From the NCBI GenBank assembly GCA_026874595.1, contig CM049314.1, positions 70,322,300-70,386,299 on the forward strand: DNA of 64,000 nucleotides, in the 5' to 3' direction. The translations under genes and the position numbers were made by a program. The first letter of the stretch is position 1. The number at the start of each line of letters is the position of its first letter. The notes beneath the pieces were generated by a model. The model was given only the letters and a program-made list of their open reading frames with translations, searched no databases and was not told the origin of the DNA. The stretch comes from Sipunculus nudus. Taxonomy: Eukaryota; Annelida; Sipuncula; Golfingiida; Sipunculidae. Below are positions 22,141 through 35,500 of this stretch, in pieces.

Positions 22141-25100
22141 GTGAGAAAATATAAACCATTATTAAAATCCCTATTTCTTTCTATTTAACCCGATTCAAGT
22201 GTCATATTCCACCCGTGTGAAGCGAGCTTGTTGAACGCGGCACGGGACGGTCGGGTTGGTTTTTCGCGCATGCCGCAAGCGACGTCCGGAAACACAGTGG
22301 CTTCTGGCTCTGAAACATGTGTGCTGGTGGTTGTGAAATCATGGCCCCACGTGTTTATTAAACTTAACGAAGCTTCACGAAAATTTTACACACGAGCTCC
22401 AGTTGTTATATTTTGAAATCAGTGTTTTGATAAAGATGTAGTGTTCAGGAAAGCTGGTTGTGTGCCCCGCCAGCATTGACTGCAATCATTAGTGCCAAGC
22501 CCATTCATTCCTCATTTATGTGTGTGAATTCATTCACCGTGTGTCACACCTGATTCAAGTGTCACAGTGAAAGTGTTAGGGATTATGGCTCTACATATGT
22601 TGATACGCTTGTGTGTTATATATAACATGTTATTGAAATAAAATTGTAAAGAGAGATTATAGTCTCTACTATTTTTTTCCTTTGCACATCTTACTGGTAC
22701 TGCAATGTGAATATTTCTCTTATTAAATAATAGGTCATATTAAACTGGCAATTTATTCCTGTTTCTTTGACATAAATCATCTAAAAAGTAAGGAGTCCAT
22801 GTGGAGCGTCAGAGAGAAAGTTGTTTTGCGTTGTGGCAGAACTATAGAAACCGGGCTTCAGCCTACAGCTGGTACCTTATGCCCAACGGGTGTCGCATAA
22901 TAAATTGTTTCCTGAAAAAGGCTGATACATATTATTTTCCTGAGAATTCCCGTATTTAATTTTGCTCATAATTGGAGTTTATTATATTAGTGGTGGAGGG
23001 GTCCGGGAACTTGGGTTCCCTGTCTGAATGGGGTTGTGGGGGCGGAGCCCCCACCTTAAGCTTAATTTTCCTGTTCAAACAGTAAATGGTTTCCAATTTT
23101 CGCAATAGATGGCGCTTCAATTGCAGATATAAATGAACAAAACTCACTCCTGCTGGTATCTCGTCTTCACGGCTCACTTTGTAGCGTATAGGGCTCCTAT
23201 AGTCTACAGATCGTAGGTTCGATTGCCAATGCAGGCAACTTTTGATGCTTAGTAGTTGTTAATGTTAGAAGAGTTGACTGTAGGGACATCTACAGGGAAA
23301 AATAAGAGTAAAATAGGGAATGAGAGGAGACGGTTCTATTTATATTTTCCTCAACTGAAGCGAAGCCCGCGTTCTATAGTGGCTCCTGTGTTGTTTACAT
23401 CACGCTGACACCTTGGCTCAGTCATTCAGGGTCACTGACCATTGTCCCAGGCCGGCTATTCTTTTAAGTAATATATCATATTAGGCTTCCACTGTGTTCT
23501 TACTGTATTGGCCTATTATGAAATTAAGACATTTTATAAAATTTATTGTAGCCATGTATCTATTGCCAGCAAAACGGATACCAGCCCAGCTGAAGAGCCC
23601 GGCAACCCGCAAACATAAGACACAGGCTCAGAAAATAAAGCCCTGCACAGGGCCCTGTGCACACAGGTTGCCGGACTGGTTTGCTTTCTGTCAAAATGAA
23701 TGGTACCAACATTGGCCTCGTTTTGTTGGCAACGAATATCTAGCTATGTTAAAACAGCCTTAATGTCATAAAAGGTCGATGAAGTGGTGACAAAGAAGAA
23801 GCGTAATATGACCTATAATTTAGTAACTAAGAGTAGTGAAAACAAAGTAAAACAACCTACATAATAAACTTATTTCCAGCAGACCATAATGGATTGTTTG
23901 TTTGGTCATTTTATCATTATTTAGCTTAATTTCCTAATCAAACTGCAAGTTTATTAAAATATTGCAAATTTTGAATAGCTAAAGTTTGGCTACTCATTTG
24001 TTGAAGACTCGTTACCAGTAGTAATGTAAGTGTGCATTGATCACTCCTTACTACGTGGTCATTTGCGGGCAGTACCAATGTTTTCATACGTAAGAACTAT
24101 ATGATAAAATTTCTTTGCAGACCTGGTTTTGTCAATGTGTTTTATTCGCTTGTTTGAGATTTACCTTGACAGTTAAAATTTTGTTAATTTCATTAGGTAA
24201 TTGTTTTCTATATCTGTAGATGTAGTTTATTTACTTGATTGTTAGGCTTGTGAACTGTGAGGGACCGTAGAATCCAATCAATGATTGGTTCTTTACCTTT
24301 GATTCAATCCTCAATTCAATTCTTGCTTAAATGATAAATTTCAGACTTTAAAAAAATAAAAGTGATTTTAGCAAAACAAATGTTACTTAACTATATTTCA
24401 GTAAATAAAAGAAAAAGCTCTCCCTGTGTTTGTTGCAGCCATGTATTTCTATGCAAGTGGAGTCGTCCACTTGAAGTAGATTTAGGGCATATACACAGTG
24501 AAGAATATTGTCACCACAAATTGTTCTGTCAGATTTTAGAGCTCACAGAGGACTTCTGGATTGTAAATGAAAACATATAAAAATCTAATTGAATTGATTA
24601 AGAGGTTAATAATCGTTTATGATGCAACAGGGCTTTGCAATTCAGAGTATCAATATTTCGATGCATTGTTACATGGGTCTCTATTTATATTGTTAATGTT
24701 GCAAAAACCTGTGATAACCTGCCTTGGGAGTAGGATTCTGTTAATTCACCCTGGTATTTGTGTATTTACCTTGTTTATTTATTTTGTTTATTAAACTGTG
24801 TATTATGTATTTTAGGAGACATACAACAACATACCTGGGGAGGCCCGGGTCCCCCTGCTGCTCCAAGTCATGGGGAGTGGCACGGCTGTGCTCGATGTAA
24901 GTATAACATTACTCTCTCATAGTATTGGGAATAGGTTGTAATTTAATTATAGATCATCAGTAAAAATTGGTTCCCCTCTTCTGACTGATAAATGGAAATA
25001 GTTGGTTGTTTAGAAGTATGAACTTTTGTACCATATATAGACCTGTACATCATATCAACTGATATGTAGGCCTATATTCAGGCTTAAATATCATATGTCT

Positions 25101-28100
25101 GTACCCTACATTCCTACATAGTAAATCAGGAATTAAGTTTATTTAGTAAACACAGACTCTTTCCCCAGTTTGCCTGCTGAATGTATATAAAAGCACACAT
25201 TTCTTCATTACAAGCCAACGTTATGTGCAGAACTTTGCGATCAGTTGTCGCACTGCAAGATTGATCATCAAATCGTTTGCAGCAACCTGACTGATCATCA
25301 GTTATAATTGATCAACAGCCCATCACTACTGTCACACCACATCTGTATTAATACTATTATACATAATTAACAAAAGTATTGGTACTACTGGACCAGCAGA
25401 TAAAGCCACAGTAGTCCTTAAGACTGAACTTCTATGTTTTCTTCAGTCTAATCATAAATGGCCGTACATATTACTGGATGTATCCAGCAGTGTGCCTTTA
25501 GAGCCAGGTTTTCAAAAGGTTATTCTTTAGGAAGGACTGTTTTTGCTCAATTGAAATTTGTTACATTTACTGTGTGTATAATATAATTTTTGTTTCACGT
25601 GAGAATATGTAACAAAAGTTATTCATAATATCAGTTCTATTCAGTTTATAATAGAAGTTAAGTTTTATGGATTGTAAAAAAAATTTTTCATGAGGAAATT
25701 ACTGATTTAAGTTTGAGTAGCCTAAACTCAGGTGAGATTACCGTTATTCTTAATTTTATCAGAGTATGGGCTTGAGGCATAATTCAGTATTTTGTACACT
25801 CATACACTGATTCAGGATTTGGCCTGGACCAATTCCTGATTGTTCCAGACCAATCGCTGATTGCACCAGACCAAAACATGGTTTGGATTCAGAGTGGCCA
25901 TAACCTAATTAGGATTTGGACTGAACCAATCTGCAGTTGTCCAGATCAGGATCTGGGCCTTGCCATATATACATTAGACATGCTTGAATCTTAAAAGAAA
26001 TGCTTTTATACAAAAATAAGATCTATTTTGCAAAACTGATTCTTCTGTACATTGTGGAGTCATGGTTGACTGTGACCTAATAAGAAAAGAATTTCAGCAC
26101 AATAACATGACTGAAGATTACATTTTGATGGCTCATCAGTGGTTCCTACCTGGAAGTATTTTAATGACATAAATAGTCATGGATCGTTACTTCATGGACA
26201 CATGTTGTGTTGGGTCCTCAGAAATTTGTTATTACTGTCAATTGCTGTCTCACAGTTGAGCTGATGTTGCACATCTTAGGATATACATAATTGTTTATGA
26301 TCGAATATGCAAAATGCAATTTAATAAATCGGTTATGAAAGAAAATGACCAGTAATCAATTAATTCGCACACCACTCTAATTGTAATTAACCATCACCAG
26401 TCTTTTGTGAATGGATATCACCAATTTGTTTTAAGTTAGATGAATATTAGTCAATAAGATGTACAAAATAATGTTTGGTTTTGTGGCAGGGTTGGCAATT
26501 TCTTCCGAGAGGCGGTTCCTTCCATGGAAACTTCCGGCTCAGAAGAAATAGTTTCTTCCATTTCTTCCGAAAGAAACTTTCAAATTTCATGTGAGAATAT
26601 ATAAAACTAATAAATTTTCAGCTTTATTTCTGCTTAAACATAATCTGTTCTATCTTATTTGCAAATTTAAAGGTTTATTTTAATATATAGTGACTATAGT
26701 GTTATCTTAAAATGTATGACTATTAGTTTAATTTAGTAAGACAATATGCCTCATGTAGTTTTTAGTTTGTCAGTTCAGGTGACTTAATTCAAAATCAATG
26801 GACACTCACGGTTTCAGTCTAGTGGACCATTCAATGATTACCTAAAAAGTGCAGCTTCACACCATTTACCCCTGACTGCACAGAGGCAGGGTATGAGGAA
26901 GCCATGTCATAATTAACAGGGTTTCATCCACAATACAAATCAAATGGTCAAACTGCTCCTTGTTGAAACATATTATTACCAAGCAGTACAGAGAAAGGGT
27001 TTCTCCTATTTTCTAGGTATTTTCTAGTTTTGACATAATGCACAACAAGCTCAGGAATAGACTAGGTGTTTGCAGAGCTACACAATAGGTGTTTTGCTAT
27101 TGGCCTATTGCATGCTTCGTGGTAAGTTAGATGTAGATTACTGATAGGTATTTATTGTACTCCACTGTGTTTAACAAAAGAACTTGCAGGGAGAGATGCC
27201 TATATTTATATGAGTGATAATTTTAAATTCAACTGGTGATCACTGATCAATCATAGTGTAATATCACACAGGATATTGTTAAGTCATACACAAGCATGAT
27301 ATTGTGTAATATATGTAGGAAGTGCAGTTTGCATACTATTTAGATTCTACATAAGTTACTGTGTTAGTATGCAGCACTGCATAAACCTTGGCAGCTATGT
27401 ACTTCCCCTTAGAGATACAAGATAAGAAAATTGTAGTACATCAATCTGTAATTCTCTATCATACAAAAGTAATAAAGCTGAGTGACACAAATTAGGTAAG
27501 AACTAGTTACTAAAACAGAAAACTTCCTCTAACCCTCATGTGAATACAGGTAGACATTTAAACAAGAATCTTTTGTTAATTAACATGTCAACACATACTA
27601 CTCAACACTTCATACTTATACACATCCATCAGCTGCAATTTTCTCAATACTTTTAGAAAAAAATGACATAATAACATTTAAATTAATCATAGCATTCGTT
27701 CCTGTACATTGATTAAAAGTGATATTGTTTAATTTTATTCAAAAGAAATAAAAATAGTTCAAATATCTGTTTTGAATTTTTGTGTATCAGACTTTTACTC
27801 CTACTGTCCACTAAATTCCACTTTCATCCATTACTTCCGGAATAAAGTGGAGGAAACCCCATTTCCTCCACTTTCTTCCAATGTCTTGGAAGAAATACAT
27901 TTCTTCCGGAAGAAAACCAACCCTGTTTTGTGGGGCTTGGGCTAATATGTGACAGAATCAGCTCCAGCCATTAGTTTGCCGTGTCTACAAATCTTGGACA
28001 AATTGTCCAACAAAGTCAGCAATTGCATGGTATGAACAACAGAAAGACATGCTGGATAACTTTGTAACCTGGCTGTCACCTTTATTGTCTTGCGATCCAA

Positions 28101-29549
28101 CTGTATATCTGCATAAGGAGCACAATTTAAAGATAGAGAATAAAACTAAACAGATTACTATGTTTCCTTTTCTTTTACTTTTAGGCTTTAAAGCTTTAGT
28201 TAAAAAAAATTATTTGTATAAACTAAAATCTTTTTGTTGATAAAATTTTTTAATCTGCCCAGGTATACAAATGTATACAGAATGCATATCTTAATATATT
28301 ATCAGTTTGCAGTTTTCATGTAAAATGTAATCATTATTAAAAATAGCTTTTCCCTTTTACAAATTGTATTATGCCTATTAGTGCTGGTGTCCTGATACTG
28401 AGCAGTTTGTAGTTGTATACTGCTGTGTAGCTTGATGTTATTAATTAACTGGCCAGCACACCAGTTACCTGTGATATAGATAGCTCAGGTGACACATTGA
28501 AATGTTCAGCTGTCGTCCCATGGGCAGACATCAAATTAAAAAAAATTGCAGTACCTTCATGTAAGGCACAAAAAAAGTATGGTTCCCAGGCACTTCTTTT
28601 CAGATATCAGTGTGGGTGGGCAATATATCATTTTTTACTTTTTTAATGTTTTTTTAATAAAAATGTCATATGGTCAGGGAAAAGCATGAAAATACCAGAA
28701 TTTTTTTGCTTTAAAGGTAAAAGCACTACGAAACAAAGGAAATCTTATCAAATTTCTATTATTTACTTCCTGAAAGATGAAAATCAAAATAAAAATTGTT
28801 GAAGGGGGGGGGGGGGGTAATATTGATGTGGGGGTGCCTGTGAACCATACCTTTTATTTTTTTTTTGCCTAAATAATAAAAAAAGCCAACACTTCCCCAT
28901 TTGCTGTGTTCTGTCTACTCTCCAGGTTTTAAAGAGAGGAATGTAGTGTCGGGAATCTGTTAAAATTTCATGATGGATCATCAATAAAAACGGTTGACCT
29001 CTACTGACTGATCATCAGAAATAATCCTTTTTTTAAGTGTATGAAATTTTTGACTGTACATGACCTGTACATCCAGTCATCTGGTATATATACAGGCCTA
29101 CATGTTCAGTTAATTTTAGTTAAAAGTCAATCTGGCCTACTTGTGTACATATAGTATGGAGCTTAATTTAAGTGAACACAGAATTTTCTAAGGTTTTTGC
29201 ATTAACTATATGGAATCATACCTTCCCTCATAACAAAGCCTTAGTTATTTGCAAAACTGTTATTGATTATTGGAGTGATTGCATCATTTTGGACCAACCC
29301 ACAGGCAATCGATAAAAATCTATCATCAGCCTATCACTAGAAATGTGTGGGGATAAAATAATAACATTTAGACTGTAGTCCTGGAAATTTGTTATGCCCT
29401 CTGTAGGTACTTCAGAAGGTTAAGTGAGAATTTTGCTCGTAAAAATGAAATGCCCAGTTGCCGAGACTAATGTATGCCTGAAAATAGTTAATGATAAAGG
29501 CGCCCCCTCTGGATTCGCCACTGATAGCACATATCCGCCGCAGATTTAA

Positions 29550-29588
<39 letters not shown>

Positions 29589-32500
29589 ATTAGGTTAAGT
29601 GAAATTCCGATAGGATGGCGAGAACAGGATGCGACCGGGGCGTCGGGAGGGGGGGGCATGGCCCCCTGTGGCCCCACCCTGGCTACGCCCCTGCTGTGTG
29701 CCTTTGATGAATTTTCTATAGGCCTTGGTTGAGTATTGCTAATTGAGTATATATATGACCTTGAAATGGCCAAGTGGTGATTTAGCTTGAAAATGGATAA
29801 AGACTGGTTATGTTGTTTCCATTGAGATGTACCATAAAACCTGCTACAAGTAAAACCAGATAATGGCTGTACTTATTGGGTATAATTCTGACTTGTGGAT
29901 TTGACCAAGTATGCCTTAATTACACACTCTTTAAAGTAAATGCCATTATGTGTGATACCCTGTCAACACAAAAATCATTAATATATTATACTAAATCATA
30001 TTTCTGTATCACTTGCTTGAAAATAAAAATATAATACCATGCATCAGGATTTTAAAATTTATATTGACTAAACTGCCATAAAACTGCCATTGTTATTAGA
30101 TATGTGGAGATATAGTTTTATGGGCACCATATAAAAGTATATTAAGATTAATAATGATTAAGACAGTACATAATAGAATAATAATTATGAAGTTCAAATG
30201 GGACTGGTAATGAGGAGGTATTGTACTTGGTTGAATCTTCTCTAGTGAGTAAAAATATTTTAAGTTATATGTATGTCAAATTAAGTTCAAACTTCAAACT
30301 CTTCAGAAGAACACAATTTGACTTGTCAGAGATATTGATAGCTCCAAAATTTGCAATATCCTTAAGGGCCCAAAACAACCTGCAGCAGGGGTGGATCAGG
30401 GATTTATAAAGGGGGGGGGGGGGGGGGGGTCCAGCCCAGGAAGACTAATGACAAAGCCAAAAAAATCAGTTCCACAGGTCTGGAAAAGGGGGGTCCAGGC
30501 CACAAAATTTGGTCTAAAACCGTTCAAAAAAGGTTGCAGAGGCTGAAATAGGGGGGTTCAGACACCCTGGACACAATTTGCAATATCCTAAAGCCCCCCC
30601 CCCCACACACACATTATTTTTTAGTCTTTGTTTTCTTAGGTTGTGCTTGTGTTGAAAGAATAAAACTTTTTTAAAGTAGGTAGAATGATGAAACAACATT
30701 CAGTTTCCTTAAATAAGTTCTGCAGTTCATTTTCATCATTGGCCATGGAGACAGCCTTCAGTAAGAGAGCTTTGGGGTTGACAATTCTCTGTTTAGCTTA
30801 CAGTATTGATGTGACAATAAATTAAAGTTGACAGCAACAATTGTCTTTTTACTCAGTCTGTATCCATGCTGGCCTCGGCCTTCACTGATACAGTAACTGA
30901 TGAATGGATTACACAATGGAGCTCCTGTTTTTCTAACCCACTCAGCATTCAAGGCCTCAGAGTGATTTATGACTCTTTTGTATGCGTCTGTTTAAGAAAA
31001 CAGTTTGACTGGACTTTTCTTACAGCTGACGCTTATAGGGATAAACCAATAAAAAATAAAGACTGATATGATCAGATTCATGCTGAATTCTCACTTGATA
31101 ACATAATCTTAAAATATCTCCCTTAATATAATTTGTAAAAGCTTTTAGGAGTTCTTTGATGTTACTATTTATAACTGTTATTTAATATTTGTAACTCTTA
31201 GGCCATAATTGTGTTCCCTGTCATCCTTGTATTATTAAATATTTTTAGGTAAAATTTAACTCTAGAATGATTAATGATGTATCAGTACTGAGCTAGTTTA
31301 ATTAAAGAATGCATTGTACTTTTATTTTCAGGTATTAAATATAAAGCTTTAACAACCTATGATATGAAAAAATACAAAATATCATTCAGCTCAACATTGA
31401 GTATCGGTAGATTTAAAAAATTCGCAATGTTTCATTTCCACACGGCTTGTCATTTCATTAATTTGTTGGCACCATGCAGCTGACCCTAATTACCCAAAAA
31501 ATTGCCTCCAAAATGTTGTTCTCCATGTTGGTTTGGAAATACAAGGCCTACAGTTATCTGTATTCCAAAAAAACTGGACAAAAAATAAATGCACAAGTAA
31601 TAGTAAAATAAGAGAAACCATTCCATTTTGTTTCGCTGATGAATTTGCTAGTTGCTACCCCTCTTATTTATGATCTAAATTTCGTTTTTGATGATTGTAA
31701 TATAATTTTGATTATTTAATTATAATAATATGAATTTATTTTGACTTTCCTCTACAGGTGAAGATCATGGCGGCCCTGCTGATCCGCCGTTTGTTTACTG
31801 GTAACTTTGATGAGTTCTGGCCCCAGGTAGCTCCGGAGACTCAGGCAGCCGTTAAAGCCCAGCTGCTGGCGCTAGTTCAGCGGGAACCCATCCCTCCACT
31901 CAGAAAGAAGTACTGCGAAGCAACAGCAGAGGTGGCCAGGTGTATGATCGGTGAGCTTACTTTCAGATATTGACATATGAACGTACACAGATATGGTTAT
32001 TAATAATAACATGAAGTGTTTTAAGTTCTGTAAGAATGACTGGACTCGGAGGACTAAAGTACAGGAGTATTATGGTATACCCACCAACCGTCTGTCTGTC
32101 CGTCTGTTAACAATAAGTGTCCCTGCTATAACTTACCACGGTTTTGATTGATTTTTACAAAACTCACCATAACTACTTACCAATAAATTCTCTTGCCCAA
32201 GTTCGATTATGGGCAATGTCCATGCATATTTTATAAGGTCACAGGTCACTAGGCTGCTTTGTGGGGTTTCTGTGGTAACTTATGAAGAATATGAAGGATT
32301 TTGATAAAAATCATCAGAAATGTTAATCAATCAAATATCTAGTTTGAAGTTTGATTTCCAGCAAAATCCATGCATATTAAATGAGGTCAGAGGTTGCCGC
32401 ACTTTGAGCACCTTGGTGACTTACCAAAAATCCTATGGATTTTCATGAAACTCATTTTACATGTTTCTCACCTGAATTACCTTCTCATTAAAATTCATGC

Positions 32501-35500
32501 ATATTTTATGAGGTCAGAGGTCACCCTATACACAACAGCCTTTTATGCATGTTTGCTGTGCTCTTGTTGGTGATGTTGTGAAATTGTCTTAAAACATCTG
32601 TCCTAAACACATTACATTGTACAAAATTGCAGACAGGTAAATGAGAAGGCAAACAACGCTTTAGCACATGGACAGAGATCCAGTGTGTTGAAATATTTTT
32701 GAATCGACAAATTATTTCTTAAAGTAGCATGAAAATTTGAAAACGTATATAACAATTCTGACACCCCTAAAAACCATGCTAATTTTGTGTACTAAAAATG
32801 TGGCCTCCATCATCTCTAGTTCGTGTACAAGGCCAGAGTGTGAGACCCTTTACCTGGGCAAGGTTTTGGTTCATAATTTTAAAAATCAGACTTGACATGT
32901 TATTGTCATGTTCATATTTTATTTTTGTTTTTATTTTGATATTATCTTAAATGAATGCAGGACAGGATTGCCATATGTTGTGTACATGTTTAAAAGTTTT
33001 ATTTTCATACTATATTACAGATGACAATGGCAGCAACACCTGGCCTGAGGTTGTCAAGTTTCTATTTGACTGCGCCAGCTCTAATGATCCAAACCTTAAA
33101 GAGAGTTCACTTATTATATTTGGGTAAGCAGATGTGTCAGGTATAACATCATGCTTATTTCTCATTAATTTTTTATAGCCAGCACAGGATATAACAGGCA
33201 GATATTATAAGTAAAAAGTCCACTGCAAATTATGAAATGTCTTGTTGATTATTTCATTTCAAAAGTTGCACATTTAAACAATTATCATAGCTGATGTTTG
33301 TGATTTCTTCAATTATCCTTTTTAAACAGCACTTGTCTGTCAGCAGGTATTAGACAGTCACTGAATATTTGGGGTAATAATTATGAAATTTTTAAGCAGT
33401 TTGTCACTACCTGAACAGGAATATATTGCAGTAGTCAGAATTGATTAAAAATGCCAAACCTGCACTTAAGTAAAAACTTCCTGGTAATTTTTACAGGGCT
33501 GTACCTGGTATCTTTGGTAACCAGCAAAACCAGTACCTGGAGCACATACGACAGATGCTACAGCAGTCACTGATGTCACAGTCCCAGGCAAATGTAAGTG
33601 ATGCTCAGTACAAAATTGGGACTAAAACACAAGTAGTTGCAATTATCAACTCCAAAAATCAGAGCAAAAGTCATAGAGTCTGATTGGAGAATTTCCAGTA
33701 TTGATAAGATTCAAATTTGGAGGTACTGTAAAATCTCCACTAAAACCGCGGTTTAATCAAGAAATTAAAAATCTTGAAATCAGGTTGATTTCCTGAAAGC
33801 ACTGTGCGGTTTATACTGGAAGGGTTTCCTGAATATCTTCCTGACAGACATCGTTTTTGGGCCGGCGAGTGGGCGATAATATTGCAACTTTAGAAGCAGC
33901 AGTCTCGCATGTTTGGCAGCCCTGTGTAAATGTATTATTTATGATTATTTGTTATTTATAAATTAAATGTTGCTGATTAGTTTTCGTGTGATATATAACT
34001 TGTTATAAAATCTTGGTAATTGTCACCAAATAATACGTTTACAACAACACTGCTGTAACACACAGCGGCTCAATTCGTTGGGCATGGTCAAGCAAAATTG
34101 AAATAAAAGCCTACTTTAAACCCATTTGCGGCATTATTTAGCAATGATTATTTGTTTAAAACGTCAAATGAATAAAAAGCTGACATCGTAAAGAGTCACA
34201 CAATGGCAGACGATCGTTTTAAAATCAAGTTTGAGTGCCGCCATGTGCTGAAACGCCCCGGTATTCTGCTAAGAATATTTTGAACGGCTGTATGCGGTGG
34301 GTGGTAAACAGAACAGCCACCTATTTCGTCCCAGCGTGCCTTGCGCGAAAACTGCCATGACAAAATGGCTCCCCACACGGAAATTTTCTTCAGGAAAAAA
34401 ACTTGCTTACCCCGACTGGCCACTTTAATTTTACCTTAAAATCACTCGTTTTCAAGCGTCATGTTTCCTATACGTGCGTATCTCACCAAGGTAACTTCAG
34501 TTACTTTTATATTTAGTTTAGTTGACCAGCGATGTTTTCAAACACACCAGCAAATTGTGACTTGGAGCGATGTCAACGTACGATGTGACGATGATAATAC
34601 CGAAGTAACCGGTATGAAAATGATTTGAATCTTCCGAGTAATTCCAGAAAATGAAATTTTCTTATCAAAAATTAAGATTTTAAAATATTCCTTTTAGAAT
34701 TAAAATATACAGTGACTTGAAATGGATAAGCAGAATATTTTTTCCAAAATATAATGACAAATCAGTAGCAAACAAGAATACGGCATGGAATATAAAATCT
34801 GTATAAACAGGCAGAGGTTCACCGGCCCTTACGTCTTCCCAAACATCATGCTTGAGTGACCCTGCAAAAAAAGATTTATGATGTATTTAAATAAAATGCC
34901 CAAGGAATTTTAAAGTGGACAGGAATGGCCGAGTCGCAACCTACGCGAGTTCATTTCTAGATGATAGCTTGATTGTGTTTTTTGTCAAATCATTCCGTAG
35001 CGAAAGTTGGTGCTGTTTTAAAGGGGGGTTCTTGAGCCTCTCGCAGTGTCTCACCTGGAATTTCGGCGAAGTCTGGGTGCGGTTTAAATCTGAAGTGCGG
35101 TTTTAAGTGGAGATTTTACGGTAGTACTGTAAATATTGGGATGGGGCAATTACATCTTTTGTGCACCCTCCTCCATTTCTCACTAACATCATATGTGTTG
35201 TTTCTTAAGCCCAAAACAGACTAATGTGCGCGTTACGCATCATGCCTGCGCCACACAAGCAGCTTGCAACAAATTCAAAACACACTAACACGCACGACAC
35301 GCATCAGATTGGACGAAATTAACCAAGCACCTATTGTATTTTTTGTTTATCTTTTTAAAAAAAAGTAATTTTGATAATAAGCATTGGTTTAATTGTTTAC
35401 AAATATGTATCTTTTTGTGACTAAACCTGTTCTAAATATGACAGAACTCAGTCACTATTCTTAACGATATTTATATATTTGTGTTGCTTTGTTGCACATT

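Larger units (their letters stand above)
22141..24815 (+). other. IPO5 intron 1
   Basis: 2.7 kb. Holds a G-rich 'GGGGGCGGAGCCCCC' repeat piece near 22985-23060, a tRNA-like SINE fragment near 23156-23235 and a short perfect palindrome at 23644-23661. Open frames at 23494-23763 and 24362-24794 show no recognisable domain. Confidence 0.8.
24897..31757 (+). other. IPO5 intron 2
   Basis: The largest intron, 6.9 kb. Contains a half-copy related to fold-back element B (25795-25971), a hAT-type element (26479-27933), a ~300-bp MITE (28563-28870), a (TA)n tract, 'GGGGCCATGGCCCC'-type GC-rich pieces (29490-29700) and a poly-G repeat (30386-30600). No exon recognised inside. Confidence 0.85.

Noticed and set aside
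23156-23235. Functional tRNA gene
   Set aside because: Only a B box and a weak A box; I could not close acceptor and anticodon stems.
23494-23763. 89-codon frame in intron 1
   Set aside because: No domain, no splice-site context as an IPO5 exon, and the IPO5 frame is complete without it.
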